A stretch of 62,500 bases of DNA from Symbiodinium natans (GCA_905221605.1 CAJNDS010002245.1:432544-495043), one strand, 5' to 3'. Shown: positions 38,561 through 50,041, counted from the first letter of the stretch. The notes: generated by a model not told the origin, from the letters alone. Made by a program: numbers and translations.

Positions 38561-39633
38561 TCGGCCTCCTTGTCTGAGGGTCAATTTTTGCAGTACTGCA
38601 GTCACGGGTCTAGGCGCGCGATTGCTCAGAGGCCTCCCCCTTGAGCCCCGAAATCCTTACCCGAAGCCGACAATTTTTTTGGAGAGGTTCCTGGCCTAAA
38701 CCCTAAGCCCTAAACCGTTAACCCCAAACCCTAAACCCTCAACCCTAAAACCGTCATCCCAAAAAAGCGGGAGGCAGTACGAAGCTTCTGGTGGCTTGAG
38801 GAGACACTTCGCACGCAGTTGGGCAGGGTGTAGGGCTTATAGGGCTTAGGGCTTAGGGCTTAGGGCTTCGGGCTTAGGGCTTAGGGCTTAGGGCTTAGGG
38901 TTTAGGGTTTAGGGTTTAGGGTTTAGGGTCAGGTATTAGGGTCTAGGGCTTAGGGTTAGGTTTTAGGGTTTAGGGTTTCGGGTTCAGGGTTTAGGGTTTT
39001 ATGGTGTTGGCCAAGCTATTGAGTTACACCTTTAGGTTGTAGGGTTGAGGGTGTATGTTTCGGTTCGGAAGGTTCAGGGTTTAGCTGAGTACATGTTGAC
39101 CCCTCTTGCTGTTTTGTAGAACCCTCGTGATGAATCATCTTGACGGTTCTAACAGGTCTCTGCCTAGGATACAGTGTAGGCCCGAAATTCCCCCCTTTTC
39201 CGTGACAAAGCAGGGTAGCCTTTCTATTCCTGTCCCAAACCCAAAACCCTAAACCCTAAACCCTAAACCCTAAACCCTAAACCGTGGAGCATCCGACATC
39301 CAAGTTAGGCGGAGACCTCTTCCCAGCTACATCCTAATTTTACCCGGATATCCCTGAGAACCTGCACCTGTTTGCAGAGTTCAAGGAAAAGGCCTGACGG
39401 ACCTGGCATATTGAAACAGGGGACCTGTAGAAACCTTTAGGATTTACGGTTCGGGGTTTAGAGCGTTCGGGGATTAGGGTTTAGGGCTTAGGGTGGATTC
39501 CTGACGAAGGAGGCATGAAAAAGGGACCTTGCGTTGAGATCAACCCCCCCCCTCTGGCTCCTTCAGTGCTCCACTGCGTTGCTTTGTTCGGAAAACCGGC
39601 TGGAAGCCAACTCTTAAATGGTCTCAATTGTGG

Positions 39634-39730
39634 CTAGGTAGGCCCTTGGGATATTTTATATTTTCCCTTATTGGGTTTAAGAGGATCATATTTAGGAATA
39701 TTTTTCAGAGGGCTTTAAAGGCCATCCTAG
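39634..39730. mobile_element. 97-bp MITE-like repeat, copy 2
   Basis: Identical by eye to 679-775 over the full 97 bp, including both CTAG ends; flanks differ. Identity at 39 kb distance suggests recent movement or gene conversion. Confidence 0.65.
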
Positions 39731-40373
39731 GTTGGCTGTATGTTGTAGGGTTTAGGGCTCTAGAAAGAGACCTCCCATTCGCATACCCGACATGCAAAGG
39801 GTGTGATAGAACAGGGAACCTCCCAAACAGGGACTATCATGTAGAGGACGGACCAAATGTGCCCGAGACCTCGGCTCCCTGTTGCCTCTTCTAGGCTTCT
39901 ATGCGGCATTCCTTCGTGAGCTCTTCCGCGTGCTCAGGCGATGACACGGGGGGGGAGCCGGTAGGAGGAGCCCGGTTATGTTCACACATTCGTAAATTCC
40001 CTTCTCCCTAGACCCCAAAGCAGACTACAGTACCCCAAGCTGAAAAGCCCCGAGCCGAACGGCCAGACCCCAAACCCCAAGCCACCTAAACTCTCAAATG
40101 CCCTGGAGGGAGGATTCCTCCGCGGTGCTTCTGCTGAACGTTGAGGCAGCCAAGATCATGCGGGAGTTGCTGGCTCAGGCGGGCGGATGGAGAGTCCAGG
40201 GCTTCGGCGTTTAAGGTTTTAATGATTATGGGGTTTGGACATTGGGTTTGCGTTTTTTTCAAGGACGCACAGAAGGAACCGTGGCAGCTGCCAGGCGTCT
40301 TGAAGGTTCTACGCTTAAAGTTCAAGCTAGGCCTCAGGTAGCCTGCAAATTCAGTACTTAGGTACAAAGCTTA

Positions 40374-40971
40374 ATCCGAGCTCCTGTTTAATTGGTGGGG
40401 GGGCCCCCCCCCCCTCCCCAGAATAAGGAAGGCAGGGTTCCGCAATAGTTGGACCATGGCCCCGTCAGCTTCCAGAAAACCGAAGCCCCGGCTTCCTTAA
40501 AGCTTTTCCTTTTAAGCTTTAAGGCTTCTTTAAAGACTACAGGACCGGGGCTCCCCACGGGCCAGGGCCTCCCATAATTCTGGCCCCATTCTATTAATGT
40601 GACGCCGCCTTTCCCGGCCAGAGCCCGTAAGGGGTAGCTCAGGAAAGAATGAAAATTTCTGTCCTCCAGTAAGCAATCACATAAGAAATCCTTGCTTTCT
40701 GAAGGCCCTCAGCTTCCAGAAAACCGAAGCCCCGGCTTAGCAGATGTTTCACATCGACCCAAACGTCCCTGCAGAAGAAAAAAGCTGTCCGAAAGGCAGA
40801 GTTTCAAAATTTGACAACCCCCCCCCCCCCCCCCCCAAAAAAAAATTTCTTTAAATCTGGGGGGTTTGGCCCATACGAAAACCATCGTAATGGAAAGTAG
40901 TCTTCCGGCGGGAATCCGGGCAAAAAAGATTTCTTTAAATATGTGGGGTTAAATTAAACAGGAGCTCGGAT
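40374..40971. mobile_element. 598-bp MITE with TA target duplication
   Basis: Perfect 20-bp inverted repeats ATCCGAGCTCCTGTTTAATT at both ends, flanked by TA at 40372-40373 and 40972-40973. The interior has a 29-bp direct repeat (40467-40495 and 40710-40738, core GAAGCCCCGGCTT), a poly(C) run near 40819-40838 and no ORF of note. TA duplication suggests a Tc1/mariner-type transposase acting in trans. TIR positions 10-17 (CCTGTTTA) match the element at 45273. Confidence 0.8.
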
Positions 40972-42333
40972 TAGACTTAGCGACGGTGTTCTTGCCTTGA
41001 ATGCTTCTCTGTCAGATTTGGGCCGGCTACCCAGACTTGCAGTCCCACTATGGGAGGCGGCACAAAACAGCAAGACTAGCACTACAACTGAACACTCTGA
41101 AGAATAGTCTCCGCCTAAACACCAGAAACTGAACGTGCAAGCCAAACATACCCTAAACCCGAAACCCGGCGTGTTGCTCGTGGCTGCACGAGCCATGGCA
41201 GCCATGAGAGACCCTACCAAATTCAAGAAGATAATTTAGTCTAGACCTTTACCCGAAACCCTGAACCCTAAGCCCTGAACCCTAAACCAGACCCCAAACC
41301 CAAACCCTACATCCCAAGCCTAAAGACCTACAGCCATCCCAACAGATGCACAGCCTGAGCCTGATATTCCTAAACCCTAAAACCCTGAACCCTGAACCCC
41401 AAACCCTAAACCCTACACCTTGCGGCTCGTGGCAGGAAGATGCATGGAGAGTAGTTGCAGAGCGCAGGCTCCCCAGGGTTCCCCCCTAAGGGGGGTTTGG
41501 GATTTAGGGTCTATGGGGCTTAGGGTTTAGGGTTTGGGGTTTGGGGTTTAGGGTTTAGGGCTTGGGGGGGTTGTCAGTGTCTGGGACAGTGCAGCAAGGA
41601 TCCTGTCTGCCGTTTCTCTCGGCGTGGTGCGTTTGCAGCGAATCCCTAAGAGTCCATGTACCTATATACACGGGTTCTTGTATAGTAGCTTTATCGCCCA
41701 CGTATATACGATGTGGGTACACGGAGCCCTGAACGCATTAAAGTGAAACTAAAGCCGAAGTTGAATCGAAGTCGATGCTGTCCCGCAATGCTGGGCACTC
41801 CCGCTGCCGCCAGCGGCATCCACTCGGATGCTTGCAAGTATCCTACAATACTGCGCCCTAAACCCGAAACCCTGAACCCCAAACCCTTTAGGTAGGGCTC
41901 CTTCTTGAGCAGTCCTTGGAGATCTGCTTATTTAGACTCTGAGTGGTGCCCTTATTCCAAGCCTGGGGTTTGGGTTTACGTAAGGGTTTGCAAACTTATG
42001 GGTCAGGGTATCCTTCCTTTTGTTCCTCCTTGCCTTGTCGTCTGGATAGAGAACCAAACAAAAGCAAAAGTCAGGCATCCACTCCCGCTGCAACATTCCC
42101 ATTTCCTCCTCCCTTCGCATTCTGGCCGGACATGCATGGACGTGCTTCATTCACAATCTGCAGGAGTCACATTGACACAGCCACGACGGCAATACCATCT
42201 CCCCTGTCCTTTGTGTTCTTCCTTGGCTTCTAGGGACATCTGGAGGTTGGTCCTGCTTCAACCCCAACCCTAAACCCTAAACCCTCAACCCTAAATCCCC
42301 AGCTAGCCTGGCAAGCGCATGCGTGGACAACAG

Positions 42334-42401
42334 ATCAGCATCCCGAACCCAAGACTTTCTTGGGCTTGCCTCTCATCTCAAATGGAACTCCAAGACCTCC
42401 A
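42334..42401 (+). CDS. Exon-like island A, product unknown
   Basis: Acceptor GGACAACAG, donor CCTCCA|GTGAGT. The open frame reads TQDFLGLASHLKWNSKTS and ends one base into a codon. The following 131-bp interval starts GTGAGTTTAGGG and ends CCCCGCAG. Joining to 42533 keeps the frame open (Ser codon split A|GC). A short canonical GT-AG intron made largely of TTTAGGG is the simplest reading. Confidence 0.5.
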
Positions 42402-42532
42402 GTGAGTTTAGGGTTTAGGGTTTAGGGTTTAGGGTTTAGGGTTTAGGGTTTAGGGTTTAGGGTTTAGGGTTAGGGCTTGAGCCACAAGCAACCCTGCATG
42501 GCAGACCACCTTAGCACCCCAGCACCCCGCAG
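42402..42532 (+). other. Putative 131-bp intron containing TTTAGGG array
   Basis: GTGAGT donor merges directly into about nine TTTAGGG units (42405-42472), followed by a C-rich tail and GCAG. It is the shortest and cleanest example in the window of a telomere-like array lying between two in-frame exons. Confidence 0.5.
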
Positions 42533-42585
42533 GCGAATGCATCCTTGCCCATGTGTGTCAAAGCATGCTGTGTAGCATTGACCCG
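42533..42585 (+). CDS. Exon-like island B, product unknown
   Basis: Continues the frame of 42334-42401 as ECILAHVCQSMLCSIDP and ends GACCCG|GTTTAGGG, with the donor provided by the first base of the telomere-like array. No family recognised. Confidence 0.5.
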
Positions 42586-45272
42586 GTTTAGGGTTTAGGG
42601 TTTAGGGTTTAGGGTTTAGGGTTTAGGGTTTAGGGTGATTCTGCCTCCGACTGGAACCCGTCATGCTGCCCTCTCGGGCGCACACAGAATTGTAGCTTCT
42701 GCTGAGAAGTCAGCCAAACAATCTTGGTCGCCCAGTGGGTAGACTCTTTTTTTCATGGGCATAATTGTGAGACGTGTCAGAACTGAATTCGGGGTGGATT
42801 TTGATTGTTCATGGGACATTTTTAGGGTGGCCCTTTCTCTCTCTCTCTCTCTTGACATGTTGTTTGCTACTCTTAGCTTACTTGGAACTGTTTTTAAAGA
42901 TTGTCCATCGTTGTTTTACGTGCTTGCTTGGTTCGTTTTGCATTTTGGGAACTATTCATATGTTGCTTTAGTTCTTGTCGTCGTGTTCTGGGCTGTAGCA
43001 TGCTCGCAGCCGCCTCCTTGTGAAAATGAAGCATAGCTGTCCTCTCACGTGCAAGGCTGTAGCCCCCAGATGCCAGTTTACGGTTCCAACCAGGATTGAC
43101 ACATGCCACAACACGTATTTGGCACGATGATCCGAATGGGCCTTCTTTGGCTTTACATTGCGGTATGTTCGAGTACGCGTATTTGTTCCCGGCTGCCTGC
43201 CGCCTGCCTGGGGTTCAGGGTTTAGCGCCCAGGGAGCTTAGGAACTAGGTCTTGTGCGCAAGGGCAATTCGGGACATTGTGCAGGTTCGACATCACTCAC
43301 CACACGCTGGGGGTGCTCATGCTGTTGGAGGCAAAGGACTCCCATCTCCAGCGATGTTTCGCGGTGTAGGCGTACTGGTAGGTGCTTTCTGTGCGGTGAA
43401 GGTCGACCTTAGAGCCGTCTATCGATTTGCTATAGGATAACGAGGCTGCGAGAGAAATGTTTCGTTCAAGTCCTCTCTCAGAACTTTCTACGAACTGTCT
43501 GCTCTAGCATCTCCTGCTGACCTTGGGGAAGCGTTCGGGAGGGGGCTCGTACCAAAGCCCAAACCCTCAACCCTCAAACCCTCAACCGTAAACCCTAAAC
43601 CCTCAACCCTACACCTTTGTGCTGCTGATCAGGAGCCGCGCAGCCCAACGGAGTTCGCCCTTCTTCCTTGGGAGCAAGAGGCCCCCCTGCATCTGGGGGA
43701 TTATGAAAGGGCTGATGTTTTCTTTTTGGTGCTTTACTGTAACTTTAGATCCTTAGCCTTTTTGGGTTTATTGGGTTTCTTAATAAGGCAGCTAAAGTTT
43801 GATTTTTTACTAGCCTCCTAAGTGCAGCCAAGTTTTTGCAACTCTTCACGTGCCTAGAGTCTAGGCCCGGAGCTCTGAACACTAAACCGGTCTGTTTCCC
43901 AAACAAGACATGCTTGGGGTTCAGGACGTAGGGAACCCTGAAATTGAAGCCGAAAATTTTCAGAAGCACTCCCCATTCTAAGGTGTAATCCACATTAAAA
44001 TAGCAGCAAGTCGTCATGCCTTCTGCCAGGGCAGCACGAGGAATCCGCGCGGCACGCGGTCCAGTTGGAATCGCCTCCGGGCCAGGCACAACATCAGGGT
44101 TTAAGTTGTTTGTTGTAAACCCTAAACCCTAAACCCTAGACCCTAAACCCTAAACCCTAAGGGGCGGGGGGGGGAGTGTGGAATCGGGATTCAGGGGTCG
44201 GAAATTCGGGGTATGGACTTTACAGTGGCTTAGGAATTGGGCTAAGAAGTTAAACCCTAAACCCTAAACCCTAAACCCTAAACCCTAAACCCTAAACCCC
44301 TAAACCCCTAAACCCCTAAACCCCTAAACCCCTAAACCCGAAGTTGGGGAGTTCTTGCCAAGCCTCGTTCTGGCGTCAACCTTGTCTTTCGTGAAATCTC
44401 TCGGTATATTAGTCTGTGACAGCAGGAATGTTAGGGCATGGCAGGATCAGGTTTGAGAGGTGTGACCCTGAGCTGCACCCCCCGGCCTCAGACGGTCCTT
44501 ACCCAGAGCCAAGTTTGATCTTCCAGGTCCTTCCCCCCTCTCCAGCCGTTCGCGTTTGCCCGGCAGAGGGAGGACAAAAGTCCTGCGGACGGCCGTTGCT
44601 TTTATTTAAAAGGGCGAGGTTTAATGACAGTTATTGAGCTTTCGGGGCCCTTGCAGGAGGCTTCGGCTTTAGATCTTTCCACCATAAACCATAAGCCCTA
44701 TAGACCCTACGCAAACTGCCTCCGTTCCTGCGCACGAGAACTGATCCTCTTTCAACAGAGATGGTTTTGGAGTTTGGGGATTTCGGGTCCAGGGTTCAGT
44801 TCAGCCAGCCCGCCCTGAACGCTTCCCCCTAAGACCTGAAACCCGACACCTCAGTCCCCAAACCCAAGACCCTAAAACCGCAGACCTCAACATCGAAAAC
44901 ACCGCCCCCCTAAACCCTAAACCCTAAGCCCTAAACCCTAAACCCTAAACCCTAAAACCCTAAACCCCAAACCCTAAACCGCTCTTGTTTTGAACTCTGC
45001 TTTCATGTAGCGGGGAGGGGGGGGGGGGTTTGGTTTCGGGGTTGTGTCGGCTGGCCTTTCTGATTCCCTCCCGAGTCTACAGTTACCCAAGCCCTAAACT
45101 TCAAACCCTAGACCCTAGACCCTAGACCCTAAACCCTATAAACCCTAACCCCTAAACCCTAAACCCTAGACCCTAAACCCTAAACCCTAAAACCTGAACC
45201 CTAAACTCTAAACCCTAAACCCTAAACCCTAAACCCTTAACCCTAAACCCTAAACCCTAACCCTAAACCCTA

Positions 45273-45570
45273 ATGTTGCACCCTGTTTAGTATTGGCCCC
45301 CTCTTTAAAGACAAACTGGCCGAATGATTCAGGACATGCTGACTGTTTGGGACTCCCTCTATAAAGACAAATCGTCCGGGCGCCGTAAGAAAATTCCACG
45401 TGGCGCGCCTTTAAAAAAGATTACCGGGCATCGCTGCCCCTTTTGAACCTATCTAAACTCCTCCCTATTAAAATCATATAAGCCTCCGGGGCCGTGTAAT
45501 CAGGATCCCATCCACGCCTCGACTGTTCAGGGGGGGGGGGGGGGGGGCCACACTAAACAGGGTGCAACAT
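45273..45570. mobile_element. 298-bp MITE inserted in telomere-like array, TA target duplication
   Basis: Inverted repeats ATGTTGCACCCTGTTTAGT are perfect over 19 bp and extend imperfectly through GGCCCCC. TA flanks both ends (45271-45272, 45571-45572). Both sides are CCCTAAA repeats: CCCTA|element|TAAACCC rebuilds CCCTAAACCC when the element and one TA are removed. Two partly similar internal blocks (TCTTTAAAGACAAAC and TCTATAAAGACAAAT) occur near the left end, and an 18-bp G run near the right. Confidence 0.88.
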
Positions 45571-45572
45571 TA

Positions 45573-46960
45573 AACCCTAAACCCTAGACCCTAAACCCTA
45601 AACCCTAAACCCTAAACCCTAAACCCTAAACCCTAAACCCTAAAACCTAACCTAAACCCTAAACCCACAAAACATATTCCGAGGTCGACAGGTCATCGGC
45701 GAACTCCTCACCTCTGTCGACGCTGCACTGGCGAAACGTCTAGGGCTTGGAGCATGGCTGGGGTTTAGGGCTTAGGGTTTAGGCTTAGGGCGTAGGGCTT
45801 AGGGTTCAGGATTTGGAGTACACTTGGGATTGCTATGATGCTTGGGTTGATACCGTGCAATCCGAGGGTTATGGCATGCTAGCGTAGGGTTTGGGGGTTG
45901 CAGGTATACTGAGGCTATGGGCTTGCAGGTGTTGCTTGTGATCTTGGGTCCAGCGGCCTTGCCAGCGATGACTTCTTTCTGGGCTTTAGCTGGGCTCGTT
46001 TCCCCCTGTCCTTTTCCATACACATTTTGGTCGGCGAGGACCCTTTATCTTTACGTGCACACTCACACACACTCACTCACTCTCATGCACAGGCATGTAC
46101 AAAGATGCATATACAAGCCCGAAACCTTCAACCCCGATAGTCTGGGTTTGGCACGTCACTGGCGCCCGCGGAGACCCCAAACCTCCAACAGTTTTCAGGC
46201 TTTCAGGCTTTCGACGTAGGCCCTGGATGATCCTAAACCCTATATGCCTTCCTGTATAAACTACACCCCAGGATTCAAGCTAATCTGCATCGACTCAAGG
46301 TCCCCCAAAACTCGGACTCAGGCGAAGAGGAGAAGAAGAAAAAGGCCGCCGAAGAGAAGAAGCAGGCGGAAGAAGTGCGGAAGAAGGCGCTCCGGAAGTG
46401 CTTCTTTGAGCGCTCTGGAGGGGCTGAGGGATTGGGGCTGACGGTGTCAAGGGTGAAGGGTCGAGGCTTTCAGGATTTGGGCTTAAGACCGCAGGGTTTG
46501 GGTATAGCGGAATATCACTCACTCCTTCATTGACATGCGTCCGACTCACTTGCCGCTGCTCGTTTTCGTTGTCGCAGCTTGTCAGCAGAAAGTTTTATGA
46601 AGTGTTGGAGGTCTTTGTATCTGACATAGTGTGGGGGATTGCTCTTCTTGGAGTGCACGTAGCAACGCTAAACCCTATGGCTACCACACTCTAAACCCTG
46701 AACGTCAAGCAAGCACTCAACACAAGCTTGGTTAATAAAAGGATTCACTGTGAACTTCAGGGGTTAAGGTTTGGGGGCTTCGGGGTAGTCTGGGGTTGAG
46801 GGTTAAGCGGCTCTTGACTCAACGTTGCCCATTGAATTCGTTTCAATAAGCTATGTGGATGGACGATGAGTGCCAGTGTCTCCCCTGCCTAGGATGGCAG
46901 GCTGGCTTGCTTGTGCCCTCTGCAGCTACTTGATGCCTCACAGATTGTTCACATCATCTG
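45573..46960. repeat. Telomere-like tracts and islands upstream of the PPR gene
   Basis: CCCTAAA array 45573-45665, an open exon-like island at about 45690-45745 (VIGELLTSVDAALAKRL), a degenerate GGGCTTA tract 45768-45810, and a repeat-poor part 45820-46300 that includes a hydrophobic open stretch (VLLVILGPAALPAMTSFWAL) near 45930 and a CA-rich patch near 46060. 46444-46960 shows nothing I can name. Confidence 0.65.
46322..46443 (+). CDS. Exon-like island: charged coiled-coil segment
   Basis: After the acceptor GGACTCAG the frame reads EEEKKKKAAEEKKQAEEV, continues RKKALRKCFFERSGG and stays open to ACG|GTGTCA. The Glu/Lys/Ala pattern is typical of a charged helix in eukaryotic proteins. It may be an exon of a larger gene; partners were not found. 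Low complexity makes the family unassignable. Confidence 0.4.
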
Positions 46961-47215
46961 GTGTGTGGGGAGATCATGAACAATCCAGAACAACAGCACA
47001 AGAGCGGCAGTGAGCTCACAGGTATGTACAGCATGGCCGCCAAGACTCTAAGTCTGCGAGCATCTTCACAGCAGCCACTGCCACCCTCCTCAGCCCTAAG
47101 CGGAAGCCCTGAACCTACATCCCATGATCTAGCTGGTAGATGCAGAGCAAAACTCAGAGCAACTGGCTGTCAGAAGGACCTGCAGATACCAGGTACCTGA
47201 TTCGACTGCTGCACC

Positions 47216-48304
47216 ATGCCGAGTTGCAAATTTCGACGTTCGCAATCTCGTGGCCGACAAACACATGATGCCCAGGCAGCGGCAAGTCCTCATTGCCGTC
47301 TGAGTGTACAAGCGATGATCATCTTGTTTGCGCTTACGCTCCGTTTGCAAGGCTTGTTTGGTTTTTCTGTGGGACAGCAGCCTTTGAGAGAAGTTCGTGA
47401 GGGTGCAGGATTGAATCTTCCTGTTGAAACCATCCATCCGCGTGACAAAAGGCCAAGCCAGGAAAGCATTCGACTGCTCGATGAGATAGTAGGAGCTCTG
47501 GACAAAGGTGACTGGCAGCACATCAAGAAGTTGTTCACCAAATATCGTGGTGGTGACCTTCCCATCTTCAATGCGGTCATGCATGCGGCATGCATGTGAC
47601 GCCAATACAAGGAGGGAGCGAGGACATACCAGAAACTGTGCAACCTTCCAGTTGCCAAGCAGCGATTCACTTTTTCGCTTGCTTTGAAGATCTACGCAAA
47701 GTTGGGTGAAAAGGATACCGTTCGAGGCATATGGACCGAGGCCCGTGCAACCTATGACTTGGACGAGTCTTTGGCGTTGTCGCGCATAGATGCTGCTGCA
47801 GCTGAAGGAGATGTTCTTGGCGCTGCGCAGGTCCTAGATGAGATGAACAGGAGCCATCTTAGCATGCATGTCGGGCATGTAACTGCTGCCATCCGTGCCT
47901 GCTGGAACTCCGAAGGCCGAAGTGATAATGCTGCACGAATGCTGTACAGCTTCATGTTGGACATCGGTTTGGAGCCGAACATCGTAACATTTACGTGTCT
48001 GCTGGGCGCTCATGAGGCAGCGTCGGTGGAGGACATTTGGAAGATATATACAGACATGCAGCAAGCTGGGGTGCAAGCCGACGTGGTTTTCGCAGAGACA
48101 TTCTTGATCACAGTCTTGCGCAAGCCGAAGGCGGTGAAGTGGGATTATGATGAGGCGGTGGTCGCCCTTCGTGGCTTAGAGCCCCATCGAATACAGGCTG
48201 CGCAAGCGGCCCTGATGCACTTTAAGAAGACCAAGGTTCGTCTTTCAACGCTGAGCAGTCGCATTGACCGCGCTCTTCAGAGGATTGCAGCAGAGGGCAC
48301 GTGA
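47216..48304 (+). pseudogene. Pentatricopeptide-repeat (PPR) protein gene interrupted by in-frame TGA
   Basis: One frame encodes 362 codons from ATG 47216 to TGA 48302, broken only by TGA at 47597-47599 (HAACM then RQYKEGARTYQKL). The first ATG follows an in-frame TGA at 47198. Residues about 34-54 are hydrophobic (MIILFALTLRLQGLFGFSVG), possibly an organelle-targeting or membrane segment. Helical-pair repeats follow: LPIFNAVMHAAC, FTFSLALKIYAKLGE, GHVTAAIRACWNSEG, IVTFTCLLGAHEAASVEDIW. PPR proteins bind organellar RNA. There are no introns, in contrast to the neighbouring islands, so a retrocopy is possible. The TGA could be a nonsense mutation, sequencing error or recoding. Confidence 0.7.
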
Positions 48305-48904
48305 CACAGCATCACGGCCCGATCAGGAAGCTCTCACCCTAATTGTGCAGGGCTGCCTCCGGACGAATACTCGCTGTAGGTCATCAGCTCCGACATTACG
48401 ACTGGCATCTTAAACTCCCCAGATCCAAGGTTGGCTTTGGGCTTTGGCTGGCCACTTTGTGGTCAACCGCGACCTTAATAACTTAAGAGGTCATGCGCAA
48501 GGATGCTCGATTGCGACAAATCTTCAGGCGAACGTCGCGAATCGGAAAAGGTTCAGCTACAAGCTGGCACTTGAAAGCAGACAGATAGCGCAGGCCAAAC
48601 TGATTTGTTTCGGTCGCAAAGCAGCAAGCCTTCCCTCGAAGACTTGTACAACATGCCTAGCCCCAGGAAAGCAAGAGTATTCGTAGTAATCGTAATAGGA
48701 GCAATGTTATCTTTATTCTTGAGAGTGATATGAAAGATGATGCTGGTTTTCTGTTTAAACTGGGGAACTCGCAATTGCAGACCCTGATTGCGGCCAGGTG
48801 CTGCCATCTCTGTTCGGATTGTGCCGTCGTGGCTTGTTGGGCTCCTTTGTTATTTATAGGGTCCTTAAGAGGGGTATGAAACCCAAGGTTCCCGAATACT
48901 CCAC

Positions 48905-49165
48905 TCCTGTCTGAGGCTCCCTGACCTTCCCTAAGGTTCTCTAAGGTTATTAAGGTTCCCTAAGGTTACCCACGGTTACCCAAGGTTACCTAAGGTCTTC
49001 TGAGGTTCTGTACGGCTCCCTGAGGTTCCCTAAGGTCCCCGAAAGCCCCCACGGTCCCGAGGTTCCCTATAAGGTTCCAGGTTCGCTAAGGTTCCCTAAA
49101 ATTCCCTAAGGTTCCCTTAAAATCCCTAAGGTTCCCTAAGGTTCCCTAAGGTTCCCTAGGTACCT
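48905..49165. repeat. GGTTCCCTAA decamer minisatellite
   Basis: About 25 degenerate copies of AAGGTTCCCT/GGTTCCCTAA, with variants such as GGTTACCCAA and GGTCCCCGAA. It is distinct in period from the heptamer arrays around it. Confidence 0.8.
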
Positions 49166-49539
49166 ACCCCCATGCACCCCCCTCCCTTAAGGACGCTGTA
49201 AGTGTTGCAGATCTCCACCCTACAACCAAAACACGCTGAGCTTGGGCCCCGTTCACCTGCTAAAGGAACTCGCAAAGCAAGAGAGGGCCGACGTGGGGGA
49301 CCTCAGACTTTGGATCTCTCAAGTCGCTGGAAGGAAGATCAGGGGTGGGGAGCATGCTCCCGACAGCTTTTTGCATCACGACAGCGGTTTTGTACTCAAG
49401 ATCAAGCCTTGGCAATAAACCTGACCCCGTCGGAAAACCTTACTGGCATAAAGCCCCAGCTCACTGTCCTTCCTCTGGACGACCCCTAAACCCTAAACCC
49501 TAAACTCAAAGCCCTAAACCACAAACCCTACGTGCAGTA

Positions 49540-49598
49540 GACCCAGAGTAGGCCCTTGCAGGGTGCACCCTTTTTATTCCTAGGTTTTCTCTTGGGTC
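49540..49598. mobile_element. MITE-like GACCCA...TGGGTC family, short copy
   Basis: Begins GACCCAGAGTAGGCCC and ends TTTTCTCTTGGGTC. It has the GGGTGCACCC palindrome but lacks the TTTAGGTTCCC block present in the 2250-2352 copy. Confidence 0.5.
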
Positions 49599-49948
49599 TA
49601 GGTAGGCAGGGTTTAGGGTTTCGGGCACAAAACTGCAGCTTCGGAAATTCTGCCTTGGGGCGTCAGGAAATGTAGTTCTTATCCCCTGGCTACTCTCCCA
49701 CTGCAAGCTGAGTGTCTTTTACAGGCCTTAGGCAACTGGAGCCAGAATAAATGTGTGTACGCGCACATCATGGTTTCCGATTGAACATCCATACGTGCGA
49801 TGTTGCCTGTAGATGAAGATTCCAAGGTCGTTGCCTGACGCCCTAAAACCCCCGCAGCCTTAAACCCGAGATCTCGAAGCAAACTTGCGCCTGAAATAAA
49901 ATCTGACCATTATAGCCAAGAAATCTCCCAAGCCCTGGATCGCGCTCA

Positions 49949-50041
49949 TATATATATATATATATATGCATATGCATATGCATATATATATATATATATG
50001 TGTATATATATATATATATATGCATATATATATATATATAT
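49949..50041. repeat. AT microsatellite with TGCATA interruptions
   Basis: Runs of TATATATA separated by TGCATATGCATA and TGTGTATA. Short Tyr/Ile/His ORFs across it are artefacts. Confidence 0.9.

Larger units (their letters stand above)
36007..40371. repeat. Telomere-like repeat field downstream of the LINE
   Basis: CCCTAAA tract to 36030, then an exon-like island at 36038-36125 (reads CESLKACRENADYLGVQASH). From 36145 to 36350 is a homogenised 9-mer array (GGGTTTATA). 36880-37560 is mainly CCCTAAA variants including CCCTATA and CCCTAAATAG. 37690-37740 is a TA microsatellite. 37915-37965 is GGGTTCA, 38830-38900 GGGCTTA. Islands at 37845-37905 and 38200-38275 are open and exon-like. 40080-40340 is repeat-free; nothing is recognised there. 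Confidence 0.8.
40974..45270. repeat. Telomere-like repeat field between the two TA-MITEs
   Basis: Tracts at 41240-41300, 41370-41415, 41505-41570, 42408-42475, 42588-42634, 43560-43610, 44116-44160, 44250-44340, 44910-44980 and 45085-45270, mostly CCCTAAA with two clear TTTAGGG runs. The stretch 42640-43550 is AT-richer, repeat-poor and contains a 17-bp TC run; I see no supported gene in it. 43620-44100 and 44345-44900 are also repeat-poor with no recognised gene. Two exons are listed separately. Confidence 0.75.

Noticed and set aside
42755-43036. 93-residue hydrophobic ORF as a membrane protein
   Set aside because: Hydrophobicity comes partly from a TC microsatellite and T-rich DNA; no splice or family support.
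47000-47216. Relict dinoflagellate spliced leader upstream of the intronless PPR gene
   Set aside because: No match to the TTTTGGCTCAAG part of the leader was seen.
47597-47599. TGA as selenocysteine codon in the PPR protein
   Set aside because: PPR proteins are not known selenoproteins and no SECIS-like structure was recognised downstream.
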